From Mantis religiosa (lineage: Eukaryota; Arthropoda; Insecta; Mantodea; Mantidae), in NCBI GenBank assembly GCA_030765055.1, contig CM060955.1:101054073-101118072 (forward strand): DNA of 64,000 bases, read 5' to 3'. A program made the translations under genes and the position numbers. Shown here piece by piece: positions 20,450 to 31,322 of this stretch (position 1 is the first letter of the stretch; every line of letters begins with the position of its first letter). Under the pieces are notes generated by a model, which was not told the DNA's origin, did no database searches, and was given only the letters and a program-made list of their open reading frames with translations.

Positions 20450-20757
20450 TTTGCTGATTTATAAAAATATCTTATAGTCTGGTTCAATCTACATCGTGAG
20501 AAAAACGTTCCCATCGATGGAAAAATGTTACAAGAGAAGGCACTAGATTTTGCAGACTAGCTTAACATGACGGATGACTTGAGAGCTTCTGTTGGTTGGT
20601 ACCAAAAGTTTAAGAAAAGATACAACATAAGCGGCCGGAGAATTTTTGGAGAGGCCAGTAGTGTTCATGATCAACTAGTATGTGACTGTACTGAAACATT
20701 AAAAAAGCAGACAAAAATTGAATATTTTTTAAGACCATGTGAAGTACACAGTGTATA
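20450..20757 (+). pseudogene. Second Tigger/pogo-type DNA-binding-domain relic
   Basis: The frame reads VWFNLHREKNVPIDGKMLQ, EKALDFAD, stop, LNMTDDLRASVGWYQKFKKR, YNISGRRIFGEASSV. This matches the CENP-B-type second HTH (WF...R...PI.G..LQEKAL.FA......F.AS.GW...FK.R..I....GE.ASV). The rest (TLKKQTKIEYFL and onward) has no clear counterpart, and the stop is at 20755-20757. No catalytic domain follows. It is a different subfamily from the relic at 1225-1650. Confidence 0.65.
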
Positions 20758-21078
20758 AACTAATTTTTATTTGTGTAATTAATACGAATTTCCATAACAG
20801 ATGAGAAATTCAGTTACACCATGTCTCATTGATGCATTGTTTTAGTAGTCTCCTTTGAAAAACGTATAAGTGAGGTTCCACTGTAATTCTATAAAATCAA
20901 ATGAAAGGAGCAGATGTATAAACTACTTTAGTGAACTTTTGACCAATAACAATAAAACACATTGATGTTTCCCAAACAAAATGAACTGAATGTCAAAAGT
21001 CATCCTTTTGAACATGTGTCTGTTTTGCCGTTAGATGCGACAGTGTACACACGATATCTGAGCAATCTGTTGCAGAGA
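20758..21078. other. No recognisable gene
   Basis: AT-rich spacer. It may include the 5' end of the Tc1 copy that follows, but no inverted repeat was found. Confidence 0.45.
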
Positions 21079-21499
21079 GGTGTAATGTACATGACAGCAC
21101 GTAGCGAGTAAACCGACTTTGAACGTGTGATAATAATTGGTGCAGGTCACATGGGACACAGCACATCGGAGATTGCACAAGAATTCGGGGTTTCCAGGTC
21201 GCTTGTGACTAGGGTGGATCTTCAATATCATAGAGATAATGTTCCATATGGGTAAGCCACATCACACGACCGCTATGGGTATATTTAAAGAACGTCACCT
21301 CGCCTTAGTGGAGTCATATGGGACATTTGAGGGGTCATTGTGAGTTAGAGACCGTCCATTTGAACGGGAGGCGCCAGAAATACATTTCTATCAGAACTAC
21401 AAGGAGAAAAACGTAACGCATAGACCTCAAGGCCGACGACCGTCTTGGTGCTCACATTGCGAGAGAGCTCGGCGACTTGGCCCACAAATCCTACTGGGC
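21079..21499 (+). pseudogene. Tc1-like transposase N-terminal relic
   Basis: It reads SE-stop-TDFERVIIIGAGHMGHS and TSEIAQEFGVSRSLVTRV, a paired-type HTH as in Tc1 transposases (DFERG.I.GA...G.S....A...GVSR..V..V). Later comes LKADDRLGAHIARELGDLA in a different frame. Several stops intervene. The matching C-terminal part appears at 22630-23145, so one Tc1 copy seems to be interrupted by the LINE fragment between. Confidence 0.6.
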
Positions 21500-22610
21500 T
21501 ATATAAATGCTTGATAAAAGATTACGTTGAAATCCTAAAAGTTTTTATGAAACAACAAAGGAAAATGGGAAGTAGAAAAAGTTGGTGGTCAGAGGCGGAA
21601 AAAACTGTGGAAAAAATAGTAATGAGTGATTTGTGGAGACTAGAAAATAAAAATACTGAAGGTTTATGGAAAATAGTCAGAACTAGAGTGAACGATATAC
21701 AAAGATAAGAAATATTAGGAGGGTTAGAAAATAGAAAATCATTAATATTGTACACAGTCTGATTTTTAAAAGAAGGCCATCAAGCAAGGGATGCGAAGAG
21801 TAAGAGGGGGAGGTCGTTGCTATGTTGACATAAACAAAGGTTGCCAGATTGGTTACGCTGGTGAATCATATACCCTGATAGCTCAGATCCTTGTTTATGT
21901 TTCAAGTGTTGAGAGGATAAAGAAAGGGGATATCTGCATTACTCCCTGTCTGCTGTTGGACAACATTGCGGAACCTCAAGAGGAGAAACAGATTACCTTC
22001 ACGTATCTTCTTTTAGAAATCAGACTGTAGCTTAATAAAGAGAGAATGGGGTAGAGAAAGGTATATAGACCAATGTAATGGACAGGAGAGGGAAAGAATG
22101 GCTTGGATTAGAATAAGATCAATGTTCTTAAGGGGATTAAGAAGTAGCAGGGTAGAAATAGGCTAATTATTTAGAGAAAAAGTAAGTTCAATTCATATTC
22201 TGACAGAGTGCAAAGAGGTAGCAGCATGGAGACAGAAAGTATGGCAGAAGAAGCAAGAAAAGCTGCAAAGCGAGCTAAGAGTCATACAAATAGTTACAAG
22301 GAAAAATGAAGATAGAAATAGAGACATAGGGAGTTTTGGAAAACTAAAGAGAAGTGGATGAGAAAAGTAAAGTGTGGAAAAGAAAACATTCTGGGACAGC
22401 AAGGGGAAACATAGTAAACTAGAGTAATTGGTAGGTGGGTTACTATGTTACTCAGGATTGCTAGAAGGCCTGGAAGCCAAGTAGGCTGAGCTAGCAGGGT
22501 TAAAAATAGCACGGCACCAACAATTTATACAGCTATAATAAGAAATGTGTATTGTAGATAAAAATATTGGAAATAGCAGGTTGTATAATAAATTCAAGTA
22601 ACATGGCAAC
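21500..22610 (+). pseudogene. LINE ORF2 C-terminal fragment, 5'-truncated, carrying a MITE
   Basis: The reading starts at KCLIKDYVEILKVFMKQQRK and passes WWSEAEKTVEKIVMSDLW, ENKNTEGLWKIVRTRVNDI and LENRKSLILY. After the MITE (21753-22027) it continues REWGRERYIDQCNGQ (frame-corrected), GMAWIRIRSMFLRGLRSSR, then VSSIHILTECKEVAAWRQK. The HILTEC...WR pattern, preceded by a degraded C..C, resembles the zinc-knuckle tail of many insect non-LTR polymerases. The clade is unresolved. The end near 22600 is AT-rich. It probably inserted into the Tc1 copy; I could not define a target duplication. Confidence 0.55.
21753..22027. mobile_element. 275-bp MITE with about 21-bp inverted ends
   Basis: CAGTCTGATTTTTAAAAG (21755 on) is mirrored by CTTTTAGAAATCAGACTG ending at 22027, with one mismatch over about 21 bp. 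TA lies outside each end (21751-21752 and 22028-22029). The LINE reading frame is interrupted exactly here. The internal sequence contains a 79-codon frame (21791-22030) with no similarity I can name. TA duplication and size suggest a Tc1/mariner-mobilised MITE. Confidence 0.75.
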
Positions 22611-22629
22611 GGCAGCATGGTGCTGTGAA

Positions 22630-23145
22630 TATTGGTTCCAGGTGTGTCGAACTGATGGGCGCATGAGGGTGTGGCCTATGCCTCATAAAGTTATGGACCC
22701 TGAGAGTCAGGCTTAGCTACATTTTGGACTGTGTTTTCCTGGTCACAATTATTCCCATTGTCTGGCTGTGGGTGTAATGTTGAGATTCTTTCTGATCATC
22801 TACATACCTTTTGGGCATACAGTACTATTGTAGAGATGACAATTTTCAGCTCGATAATGCGACATGTTTTAGACGGTTGCACGCAAGTGGTTTGATGGCT
22901 ATTCCAATAAATTTATACCATGGTTAGTTGTCTAGATCATCCAATCTTAAACAAATTGAGCGTTTATAGAACACTGTTGATATAAATGCACACTCAATAA
23001 CCTAATATCAAGTACAGAAGAACAGTTGTGGGAGCTCCGTAGGCTACGCTAGTCCAAATCTCTCCAGAATAATTCCAACATCTCGTAGTCCTATCGATGT
23101 ATGACTGCAGTTTTGAGGTCTCGCGGCGGGAATAACTCGGTTTTA
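22630..23145 (+). pseudogene. Tc1-like transposase C-terminal relic
   Basis: Pieces in changing frames: FQVCRTDGRMRVWPMPHKVM (the RF...DGR.RVWR.P block), QLDNATCFRRLHASG near 22851-22890 (the second-Asp region QQDNARPH..R), and EEQLWELRRLR followed by YRCMTAVLRSRGGNNSV, the Tc1 C-terminal signature (PRR..AV...RGG.T.Y). The third-acidic-residue region (SPDLNPIE) is barely visible at ..DHPILNKLSVYR. Heavily decayed; pairs with 21079-21499. Confidence 0.55.
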
Positions 23146-24212
23146 ATACCATATTTAGCGAGTTTCTATGACGTTTGGTCATTCAGCCTAAAATATCGAC
23201 CCGTCAACAAAGAAAGAGCTGAAAACTTCAAGATCACACAGTGAGAATGAGATTACCCCAGGAAAACATAGAGATAATAATAAAACAGATGCACCTGAAT
23301 GGGCATTAAGTGAAATTTGTAAAGAATGCGTCATATAGTAAGCTTAATGAATATGCTCCATAAGAATGTATCACAGTCCAATATAAATCATTTTCAACTT
23401 ATGCGAAACATTATAGAGACATAGTATTTTAAGCTGTTTCTATAAATTAGGCTACAAAAAGTAACTAATAGTCTGAGATGGAAATACTATGGAAATACTA
23501 ATAAGGATTAGATGACCGACGTAAGTTTAGGAAATGAAGATCATGCTCTGACAGTATGTTCAAAATGACACAGATGTCAACGATACGGTCAACAGAAATA
23601 CTGCACTAAGAACAATATATAGAATGTAAAACATTAACGCAATATAGATTAAAGAAATAACTTGGAATAACAGAAACCACTGCTTTTTCTTCTCCATCCA
23701 AGCTATAAGTCAAGGACCTGTTCCGGACCCAAAGATGAATATCCTTAGGATAACCCAAATATCGTTTCCCCCTGGGATGACTTTCGGCAACCTACTAGAG
23801 TGCACTCGGTATATGTTTCTTCCAGTTGTTCTGGTATGTTAGACATATTGGATTACAGGAACAACCTGCTGGCGGTGCAACCAGTTTTTATAGATGAGGC
23901 TCTGAGGAGCCAATATTGGAGGTAGAACCATAAAACCTTGTAGAAAAATGTTACATTCGTGGAAAACACACAAATATATCTCGATGGGCCAACAAACCAA
24001 AGCCAGCTTTTTCATTGATTTCAAGATTTAAAAAAAACCTGAAATAAATAAACGGATGGAGTTTAATTTTAACAAGGCTTGAAAGAATAAGGATATAAAA
24101 CAGAAACAAAAAGGCTAGAAGAATGTAGATGAACCGGTTACGAATAGATTTTAAAATAAAAAATCCATAAACCGCACGACTGTTCTATTCACTAGATGAT
24201 CATAAATGAAAG

Positions 24213-24251
<39 letters not shown>

Positions 24252-24679
24252 CCTTGCAAGATGTTTTTGAACTAAAGCAGACAGATTGTACCCTAACATG
24301 ATTTACCTGCAAATAAGACGAATTGTGGCATTCACAGCTGCAAATACGTCTCCTAGTTATTGGAATAATTCAACTCTTAGATAAGGAATGCAGCCTTTGT
24401 AATTGCTACAGCATATCAAAATGTTGAAGGCGATTGCTATAAGTAAACTTTAACTTTGTTATTAATTACTATTATTATTTATTTTTCCAAGCAGAGAGAA
24501 TGGAGTAATTAAAATTGCACAGTCAGTTTTTAAAAGTTTTGTCTATCGCTTATGTTTTATATATTTCCATCGTAGCTTCAAGGAAATCTGTTATATATAT
24601 TCTTCCAATCCTCAAGTCTTCTAACGTACAAAACATCCTTTCGAAGCATAATTTAAGTTTATTAGGACCTTACTGCATA
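23146..24679. other. No recognisable gene; poly(A) tract at 24211-24247
   Basis: AT-rich with no supported frames. A 37-base A run (24211-24247) might be the tail of an old retrocopy, but the upstream sequence shows nothing recognisable. Confidence 0.5.
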
Positions 24680-24873
24680 CGAGGGGGGACCCCAAAACAA
24701 ACCGGATTCCGAGGACGCTGCCACTCGTAGACGTAGTGCTGGCTTCTCACGCTAGATATTGTTGTAGAGACCTTCATGAAACAGCTGTGCAGACGACGTC
24801 AGTGTAGAGCTGCACGTGCAAGTGTGGTATTGTGTTTCTCTGACTGTTGGCGGGTTACCTCTGCGAAGTTGTT

Positions 24874-26075
24874 ATGACAACTTTAAAATAACAAAGAGTG
24901 TGTGTGAAATTTTGTTTCCTGCTTAAAACAACTGCAACGGAGACACACCAAATGCTTCAGGAAGCTTTCCAGAAGGACGCTATGAGCCGCACACAGGTTT
25001 TCGAGTGGTTTGGGGTTTTAAACGTGGTGAGATATGTGTTGAAGACCAAGCTCTTTCTGGACGCCCTTCAACATCGCAAAATGAGGAGAAAATTGAGAAG
25101 GTCCACCAAAAGATCAACGAGGATCGTCGCCAAACGATCGACAAAACCTAAGCAGTGACAGGAATCAGATGGAGCTCGTGCCAGCGGATTTTGAGGAAGG
25201 ATTTGCACATGAGACGTGTTGCTGCTAAATTTGTTCCGCGCCTTCTCACACAGGAGCACAAGACCATCCGCATGAATGTGTGTCAGAACTTGAAAGCAGA
25301 GATTGCACGTGAGCCAAACTTCTTGAACAAAGTCATTACAGGTTTTCCCCGGGGGTTTCCCTTATCCTGAAAGACGAATGTCGGGTAACTCTAAGCTCTA
25401 TGGACCCCGGACTCATTTGAGCATCATTTCACCCATTCCATTCATCGTCCGATATGACTTAACGTTGGAGGACGTAGATTGCAAAAAATGTCATTACAGG
25501 GGATGAGAGTTGGTGTTACGGGTATGATCCAAAAACCAAGTAAGTGTCAAGCCAGTGGAGGACTCCCAACTCTCCCAGACCAAAAGAGCAAGGCAAGTGA
25601 GACGATGCTCATTGTCTTTTTCGATGTTCGTGGAATTGTGCATTGGGAATACGGACCCCCTGGCCAGACTGTTAACCAGCACTTTTACTTGGATGTTTTA
25701 AGGCGTATGCGAGAGGATGTGAGGAAGAAACGCCCGGAACTTTGGCGATCAGGTTACTGGTTTCTGCATCACGACAACGCTCCAGCACACACAGCCTTAC
25801 GAGTGACCCACTATTTGGCATCTCAGTGGTGGTCTGTCGTTCCCCATGCTCCGTATTTGCCGGACCTAGCCCCGTGAGACTTTTTCCTATTCCCACAAAT
25901 GAAAAAAAAAACGCTAAAAGGGGAGCGTTATGACGATGTGGAGGCGGTAAAAACAGCTTCGCAAAGGGCACTGGACAATATAAAACTTGAAGAGTTCCAA
26001 ACGTGCTTCCAACAGTGGGAAAAGAGACTTGACAAGTGCATCACATGTAATGGAGAGTATTTTGAAGGTGACTGA
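24874..26075 (+). pseudogene. Mariner transposase interrupted at the first catalytic motif
   Basis: Starting MTTLK-stop-QRVCVKFCFLLK, then TATETHQMLQEAFQKDAMS and RTQVFEWF. A frameshift near 25015 is followed by GRPSTSQNEEKIEKVHQKI in another frame, then WSSCQRILRKDLHMRRVA and KFVPRLLTQEHKTIRM. FLNKVITG is broken by the SINE, and DESWCYGYDPKTK resumes at 25501. After a TAA come ASETMLIVFFDVRGIVHW, WFLHHDNAPAHTALRVTHYL (second Asp), PYLPDLAP-stop-DFFLFPQMKK (third block) and CFQQWEKRLDKCITCNGEYF with the stop at 26073-26075. All three Asp codons survive. Dead by insertion, frameshift and three or more stops. Confidence 0.92.
25343..25489 (+). mobile_element. SINE family A, 5'-truncated copy 5, with 11-bp target duplication
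   Basis: It is bounded by GTCATTACAGG at 25332-25342 and 25490-25500. It lacks the tRNA head and starts in the body (TTTTCCCCGGGGGTTTCCC), ends GGAGGACGTAGATTGC then AAAAAAT. Sense orientation, so 5' truncation plus an A-rich end is a normal retrotransposition product. Confidence 0.95.
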
Positions 26076-26278
26076 AGTAAGTTTGTAAAAAGGTTCATCA
26101 ATAAAATTTTTATGGCAACAATCCGGTTTCTTTTGGGTACTCCCTCGTATGTAATGAGTAAAGGAAAACGCACCATTACTTAATTAAAGGCGGATTGTAG
26201 GCCCATTTTACGTTAGTGGCAACTTGAATTCTGAAGTGTATTTACGCCTTCTACAAAACGTAATAATTCCTGCGTGCT

Positions 26279-26590
26279 ATTTTAGTCCCACGAAGAGGAG
26301 GAATTAAAAATTATATCTTATTTCAGCAAGATGATGCCACTGCACATTATGGAAGTCAGGTAGTGAATTACTTAATCATGAATTTTCAGGAGGATGGATT
26401 GGCAGAAGAGAAAGTATTTGTAAGACAACCAAGATCTCCTGACATGGATCCCTTAGACTTTTCCTTGTGGGTATATTTGAAAAGGAAGATTTATAAGGAC
26501 TGACCAAGAGATCTTGAAGAGTTAAAGCGAAGACTTGGACAAGAAATGCAGTGATTAGGCGAACAGTGTTTCTGGAAATATTAACCAATT
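26279..26590 (+). pseudogene. Second DUF4817-type mariner-like transposase C-terminal relic
   Basis: It reads GIKNYILFQQDDATAHYGSQ, VRQPRSPDMDPLDFSLWVYL, KRKIYKD, stop, PRDLEELKRRLGQEMQ and NFKDRD. This matches the block (FQQDGA.AH......F....R..SPDLTP.DFFLWGYLK..VY..P..LEEL...I..E) found in the outer element at 11.5 kb, but the sequence differs clearly, so it is another subfamily. It begins just after the mariner at 24680-26147 and has no visible inverted ends. Confidence 0.7.
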
Positions 26591-28076
26591 TCAAAGACAG
26601 AGATTGACAGTGAATGGTAGTCATTTTTAGTACCTTTTGAAATGAATTCATGTATTACAGTACAGTACCACTAATTTTGTTATGGTTGTGTTTTGTTGGT
26701 TTGAATTTCATGTGCTGTAATATGTTCTATTGATATACATTACAGTTGAAAAAGCATCTATCGATAGGTACGTTCCGAGACCTGAGGACAAAAAAAAAAA
26801 ATGTTGCCATTAAGATTCATGCCCTATTCACAATCTTACTAATATGAAAACTTGTTGATATCTTACAGCTTTTCTAAAAATGTCACTTCACAGAACTATA
26901 AAAATAAAGTTACAAGCACTATTCCATACTTTTTACTTACTCCGTATATATAAAGTCTGTCTCGATTATTAGGACATAGGTGGAAGGATAACCATTTGTG
27001 TATTAATTTGAACATGAGCAAGTAGCGTAAGTTATATCAAAGAGATCATAGATGTTCTAGAGATAGAAAAGAATACTTTCGGGAGTTTCGCCGTAGTTAA
27101 AATTGGGAAAAAGCAATTTGTTACTTCTCTGGATCGAAATGTGGTTGTTTGTGTACACACAGGCCTTGGCCACGTCGGTAAAGGAAGAAACCATCGCATG
27201 TCGTCTGGATGTTACAGGAAAGGAAGACACGTTGCATTGTGTGTGGAGAACGGCAACAAGTAGGAATGCAAATAGACGTCAAGTATCGATTGGAAGTCAA
27301 GTGCGAGATGAGACTGGCGCCATATCAAGGGCTCTTCACACAGTATTGTTCATGCAGCTTTTTCCTACAGACATCTCACTGTCAAGTACTTTGAATATTT
27401 TAATAACCGAAAAGAATTTCCTTGATGTGCATAAGGGTGCAGACGTTGCGAGAATAATTGTAAATAAAATACGGAGAAATTACGTACACAAACTTTAAGT
27501 GTGAAAAGTAGTAGAGCTTCAAAGTGAAGGGTCCCAGAACTTCAGTTTTGCCGTTACGAGTAAATTTTGATGTATTGCGACTACTTCTAGTTACTGCCGT
27601 TTAATTCATTAAACGATTACGAATACACGGGTAATACTCGTACCGAAAACATTTGGCGCTGAGTGGATTTGTCTGAGTGACGCAGTAGCGTCACTCCCTG
27701 AATGTGTACCTCATTGGCGTGAAAGAGGCATTATAAGAAAATACACACTAAGAAGCTGCACTTAAAACCCTTAATTCTCAGTATTTAAAATATTTATTTG
27801 TGTGGAAATGCCACAAATATTTAATTATTATAACCGTAGGGCACAGAACTTTGTTGTTTACCCGAACTATGAAAAAGCCTATTGGCCTAGCAAATGAGCG
27901 AGTCTCCCCTTAATAGGACCAGAATCTGTTATACGAGTTCTATATTCGCAGAAAACAGTTAAAGTTTGGGATCAAAATGAAATCGGTGCAAATCAAAAGC
28001 GCCCTTGCAGTAGCTTGTTTTCTATCAAAAGCGCACAGCGGGAAACTTGATTAGCGCACAAAATTTTCCTGCCCCT
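26591..28076. other. No recognisable gene
   Basis: AT-rich with one 131-codon open frame at 27103-27498 that shows no conserved domain. In an alternative frame (27209-27394) a RKTRCIVCGER string faintly recalls a zinc knuckle but is too weak to call. Confidence 0.45.
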
Positions 28077-28086
28077 TCTACAGACT

Positions 28087-28332
28087 TTTTTTTTGTAATT
28101 TACGTCCTTTAAGTTTTTAAGTCATATCGGACGATGAATGGAATGGGTAAAATGATGCTCAAATGGGCTCAGGCTCCTTGGAGATTAGATTTTATCCGAC
28201 ATTCGTATTTAAGCATAAGGGAAAACCCTGGAAGAAACCTTATCCAGATAACTCACCATGACCGAGATTCGAACTCGGGACCTCTTGAATGTGAGGCACA
28301 CATGTTACCATCTACGCTACCGAAGCGTGATC
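28087..28332 (-). mobile_element. tRNA-derived SINE, family A, copy 3, with target duplication
   Basis: The direct repeat TCTACAGACT flanks it (28077-28086 and 28333-28342). The minus-strand head has GGTAGCGTAGATGGTAAC (A-box region) and GAGTTCGAATCTCGG (B box). The body and T-run tail are as in the other copies. This is the best reference copy in the window for the whole family. Confidence 0.95.
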
Positions 28333-28342
28333 TCTACAGACT

Positions 28343-29769
28343 TAGGACTATCAACTGATAACCGTTCTGTTAGCAGAAGGTGTGGCTAAAACATTTGTTA
28401 AAAAAATTGTTGCAATGAAGTACATAAGTCAGTCACAAGGCAAGTTTACTAACCTTCCTTAGAAACTCCAAACAGCTAATATTGTTTGTGTCGTTAGACT
28501 CCTGACATTTAAGAGTAAATTTGTATTTTATATCCTGCCTTATTCTTAATGTTTTCTACTAGCCCCATGAAATTTAAAATACGATTCACTTTGAAATTTC
28601 ATTCGCATCTCAGAAACAATGTAGATTCATGGGTTAGACATATAAGAATTCTCCTTGAGATGCTTGTGGAAACTTTCGGGTCTATTAGTAATGCGAGTAT
28701 TACGTAAAGTGGTATAAACCTACGTTACAGGAGGAAAGGAACTATCTTCTAGTACGTACTGACGCAGCCCCTGTCACCTAGAAACACTGAGACGACATTT
28801 AACCTGATATCAGAAAGACACTAACACAAACAAACGAATAAATATAAATAAATGACGTATATCAGAATAGATATATGCCATAATGCTAGCATATACTACT
28901 CCGGAGACCACCATAGTGACCCTTTGCAATCCCTGTAAACAAACAATCCTACTCTATTGTCTGTTTTACCCTCAAGACCAATTTGGCACCTTCCAGTCGG
29001 AAACCAACCCATTGTTAAAATCCCATGCGTGCTTCTGACAACAGGCTATAAGACTTTGACCGACGCGCAGAAGGCAAGCTTTCGCATAAACTTCTTCATG
29101 CGGACCGTTACAGAAAGCGTCTCTGATGTTAGGTCCGAAACTGGAAATTCTGAACACTGATCTCAAGTGGGGATAGTTACTAGCCAATAGAAAACTGATA
29201 TTTGTTCATGTGATTTTGCAAACTTCGAGAAATACCTAGTGATGGCGGAAGGTTTTGCTAGTAAGAACACTTCGGTCTTGAGTTCTACTTGAGACGGACG
29301 CGTATTTGGTGCCGCCTAACAAGTACACTTCCGCGCCATGTACAGAGACAGAGTGCATTATCTAACAATCTCTCCAGTGAGAGTTAGCACAAAGAGTAAT
29401 ATATAGGGAAGACGAAAATGTATCCAGTTCCACTACGCAGTGCTACTGCCTACGTGCTTCACATCACAATATTGACAGTGACGCTAAACACAGCAACCAC
29501 ACCGACGACGACTTTACGGTGGCGAGCAAAGAAGCCTAAGGATAACAATAAACTTCTGTCTACCAGATTCGAGGTGTCATCATTCAACCCACAACCAGTC
29601 AGGACGCACCCACTCCTGAAGTACAGATGCGAGTTCTCATGCGGGAGCTACATGTCACTTCGAACCGATTACAATCTCCCTTTCCTTAACCTCCGCATGC
29701 CACCAATCTTTAATTGTGAGGCGTTGAGCACAAGGGAGAGCTCGACGTAGTGCGCTACGGCTGGACCGC
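28343..29769. other. No recognisable gene
   Basis: Two short frames (28957-29160 and 110 codons at 29418-29750) are in slightly GC-richer DNA but have no recognisable domain. I cannot support either as a gene. Confidence 0.45.
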
Positions 29770-30200
29770 CTCAGTACGTTTCAGGAGTGTAGTCTGAAAA
29801 ACTGATAACTCTGTCCATTTGGGGTGCAAGGCTGATCAGGTCCACAAATGCTTCTTCGATATTTATATATCTAGTTCTATATTTGTCGGAGTTAAATAAG
29901 GCAATAAAAAAAGGAAAAAAGAAGAAAGAAAAAAACTGGAGCCTTTCGTCTTTCTCCTCTTTACTCTTATATAAGAGTTGTACAGTGTACCATTTTTGGA
30001 CAAATCGGGGGTTAGTATAAAATGTTCTGTCTTCCATATTTCCCTCCCCCCAAAGTTTTTGATTTCTAACATATTGTGACTGCGAGGGTTATTTAGAGGC
30101 AAATGTCTAGATTGTAGACATTTAGAGCACTCTTTACTACAGTAAAAAGACGTGGAATTTACAATCAGCTGTCTTCAAGGTCGACTCAGAGCTCCGCCGC
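29770..30200 (-). repeat. Possible 3' LTR of the Gypsy relic
   Basis: It lies just downstream (on the minus strand) of the integrase end. It holds CTTATATAAGAG (about 29960 on the plus strand), a TATA-like promoter motif. I found no second LTR copy and no clear TG...CA ends, so limits are approximate. Confidence 0.25.
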
Positions 30201-30479
30201 ACGAAAACAAATGAAAGAAATCACTGCGATACACTTCAAACGTCCACTGTCGGTGTACTGCTTCTAACACTTACCGGTACTTATACCTCCAATCAGTTTT
30301 GCTAGACGGCCGCAGACCTTACGATAACATTCGCGGCGACAAGAATTTGACAGATCCTTCCGGAGCCTTTCTCTGTCTCTTTCTTCCTCTTGGCAACCGT
30401 CCAGCTCTCCTGCCCACCCGTCCGGCTCCCTTTTGTCGCGGCAGCTTAACAATGTCATCGGTGACATTGCTTTCTCCTC

Positions 30480-31322
30480 AGAACAGCACCATCATAACGG
30501 GTCAGACAATCCAGGTGTACCACCAACATCTTTCCTCGGGGCACTTTCTGGATGAGGTAGACCACGTCGTTAATCCTGTTCACTACCCTGTGGGGTCCTT
30601 GCAACGGTTGTTGAAGTTTTCGAATGTTTTGCCAACGACGATGATGTCGTACAGCTATAGCAGGCAGGCGTCATAAGTCAATACTCTCATCACTGACTCC
30701 ATGAGGCGTTGGAAGTTAGCTGGTGCGTTGCAAAGACCAAAGGGCATAACTGTGAACTGGCAAAGCCTGTCGAGAATGCGGTCTTCTTCTTGTCTCTCGG
30801 CTCTAGAGCCACCTGCCAGTAACCCGACTTCAGGTCCAGGGTCGAGAACCATTGTGAACCAGCAAGCGTGTCCAGGGTCTCGTCAATCCGAGGTAAGGGG
30901 AAACAGTTTTTCCTGGTGACAGCGTTCAGCTTCTTGTAGTCCACGCAGGACTACAGGGAAACACCAACGGCTGTCAGACTCTTCAATCACTCCCCTGGAT
31001 CTCATGTCCTCCTGCATGTCCCGCACCGCCGCTTGTTTTGCCAGCGGTATACATCTGGGGGGTTGCCGAACAGGCCGGGCGTCTCCGGTGTCGATGTGGT
31101 GGAGCACTCGGTCCGTGAAGTCGTAGTCGTTGCCTTAGCTGAAGACGCGCAGGTATCGTGTCAGCAGTTGTCGAACCTTCTCTAGCTGTTCTGCGGTCAG
31201 GTGGTCGGCCGCCCCTCTATAAACCTTTCAGGTGTTGGTTCGGCAACGGATCCTGGGTGTTGTCGACTGGTGTTAGGCTGACCACGGGCTCGCACGTTCC
31301 CAACTCCGTCCCAGCCTGAATG
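30480..31322 (-). pseudogene. Ty3/Gypsy retrotransposon pol relic (RT fused to integrase end)
   Basis: Minus-strand reading: LTAEQLEKVRQLLTRYLRVF, HHIDTGDARPVRQPPRCIPL and QEDMRSRGVIEESDSRW. Then come MDYKKLNAVTRKNCFPLPRI, DTLAGSQWFSTLDLKSGYWQ, KKTAFSTG and CQFTVMPFGLCNAPANF. These are Ty3/Gypsy reverse-transcriptase motifs in order, with small frameshifts near 31000 and 30770. The active-site region after YDACLL reads LYDIIVVGKTFENFN where YLDD is expected. Near 30605-30625 it jumps directly to HRVVNRINDVVYLIQK and KMLVVHLDCLTRYDG, the integrase C-terminal module. RNase H and most of integrase are deleted. No gag or protease is visible upstream of 31322. Confidence 0.88.

Larger units (their letters stand above)
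24680..26147 (+). mobile_element. Mariner element split by a SINE
   Basis: The inverted ends contain CCCAAAACAAACCGGATT (24690 on) and, reversed, CCCAAAAGAAACCGGATT. Outer bases are CGAGGG on both sides with TA duplications at 24678-24679 and 26148-26149. Total 1468 bp; removing the SINE and its 11-bp duplication leaves 1310 bp, a normal mariner length. This family differs from M1-M4 and from the 16.7-kb element. Confidence 0.92.

Noticed and set aside
24211..24247. Poly(A) tail of a processed pseudogene
   Set aside because: No recognisable transcript-like sequence upstream and no matching flanking duplication found.
27103..27498. 131-codon open frame, with a CxxC string in another frame that faintly recalls a piggyBac zinc knuckle
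   Set aside because: Only one Cys pair is visible and the rest does not align; not enough to call a gene or a piggyBac relic.
29418..29750. 110-codon open frame
   Set aside because: Thr-rich low-complexity start and no known domain; could be chance.
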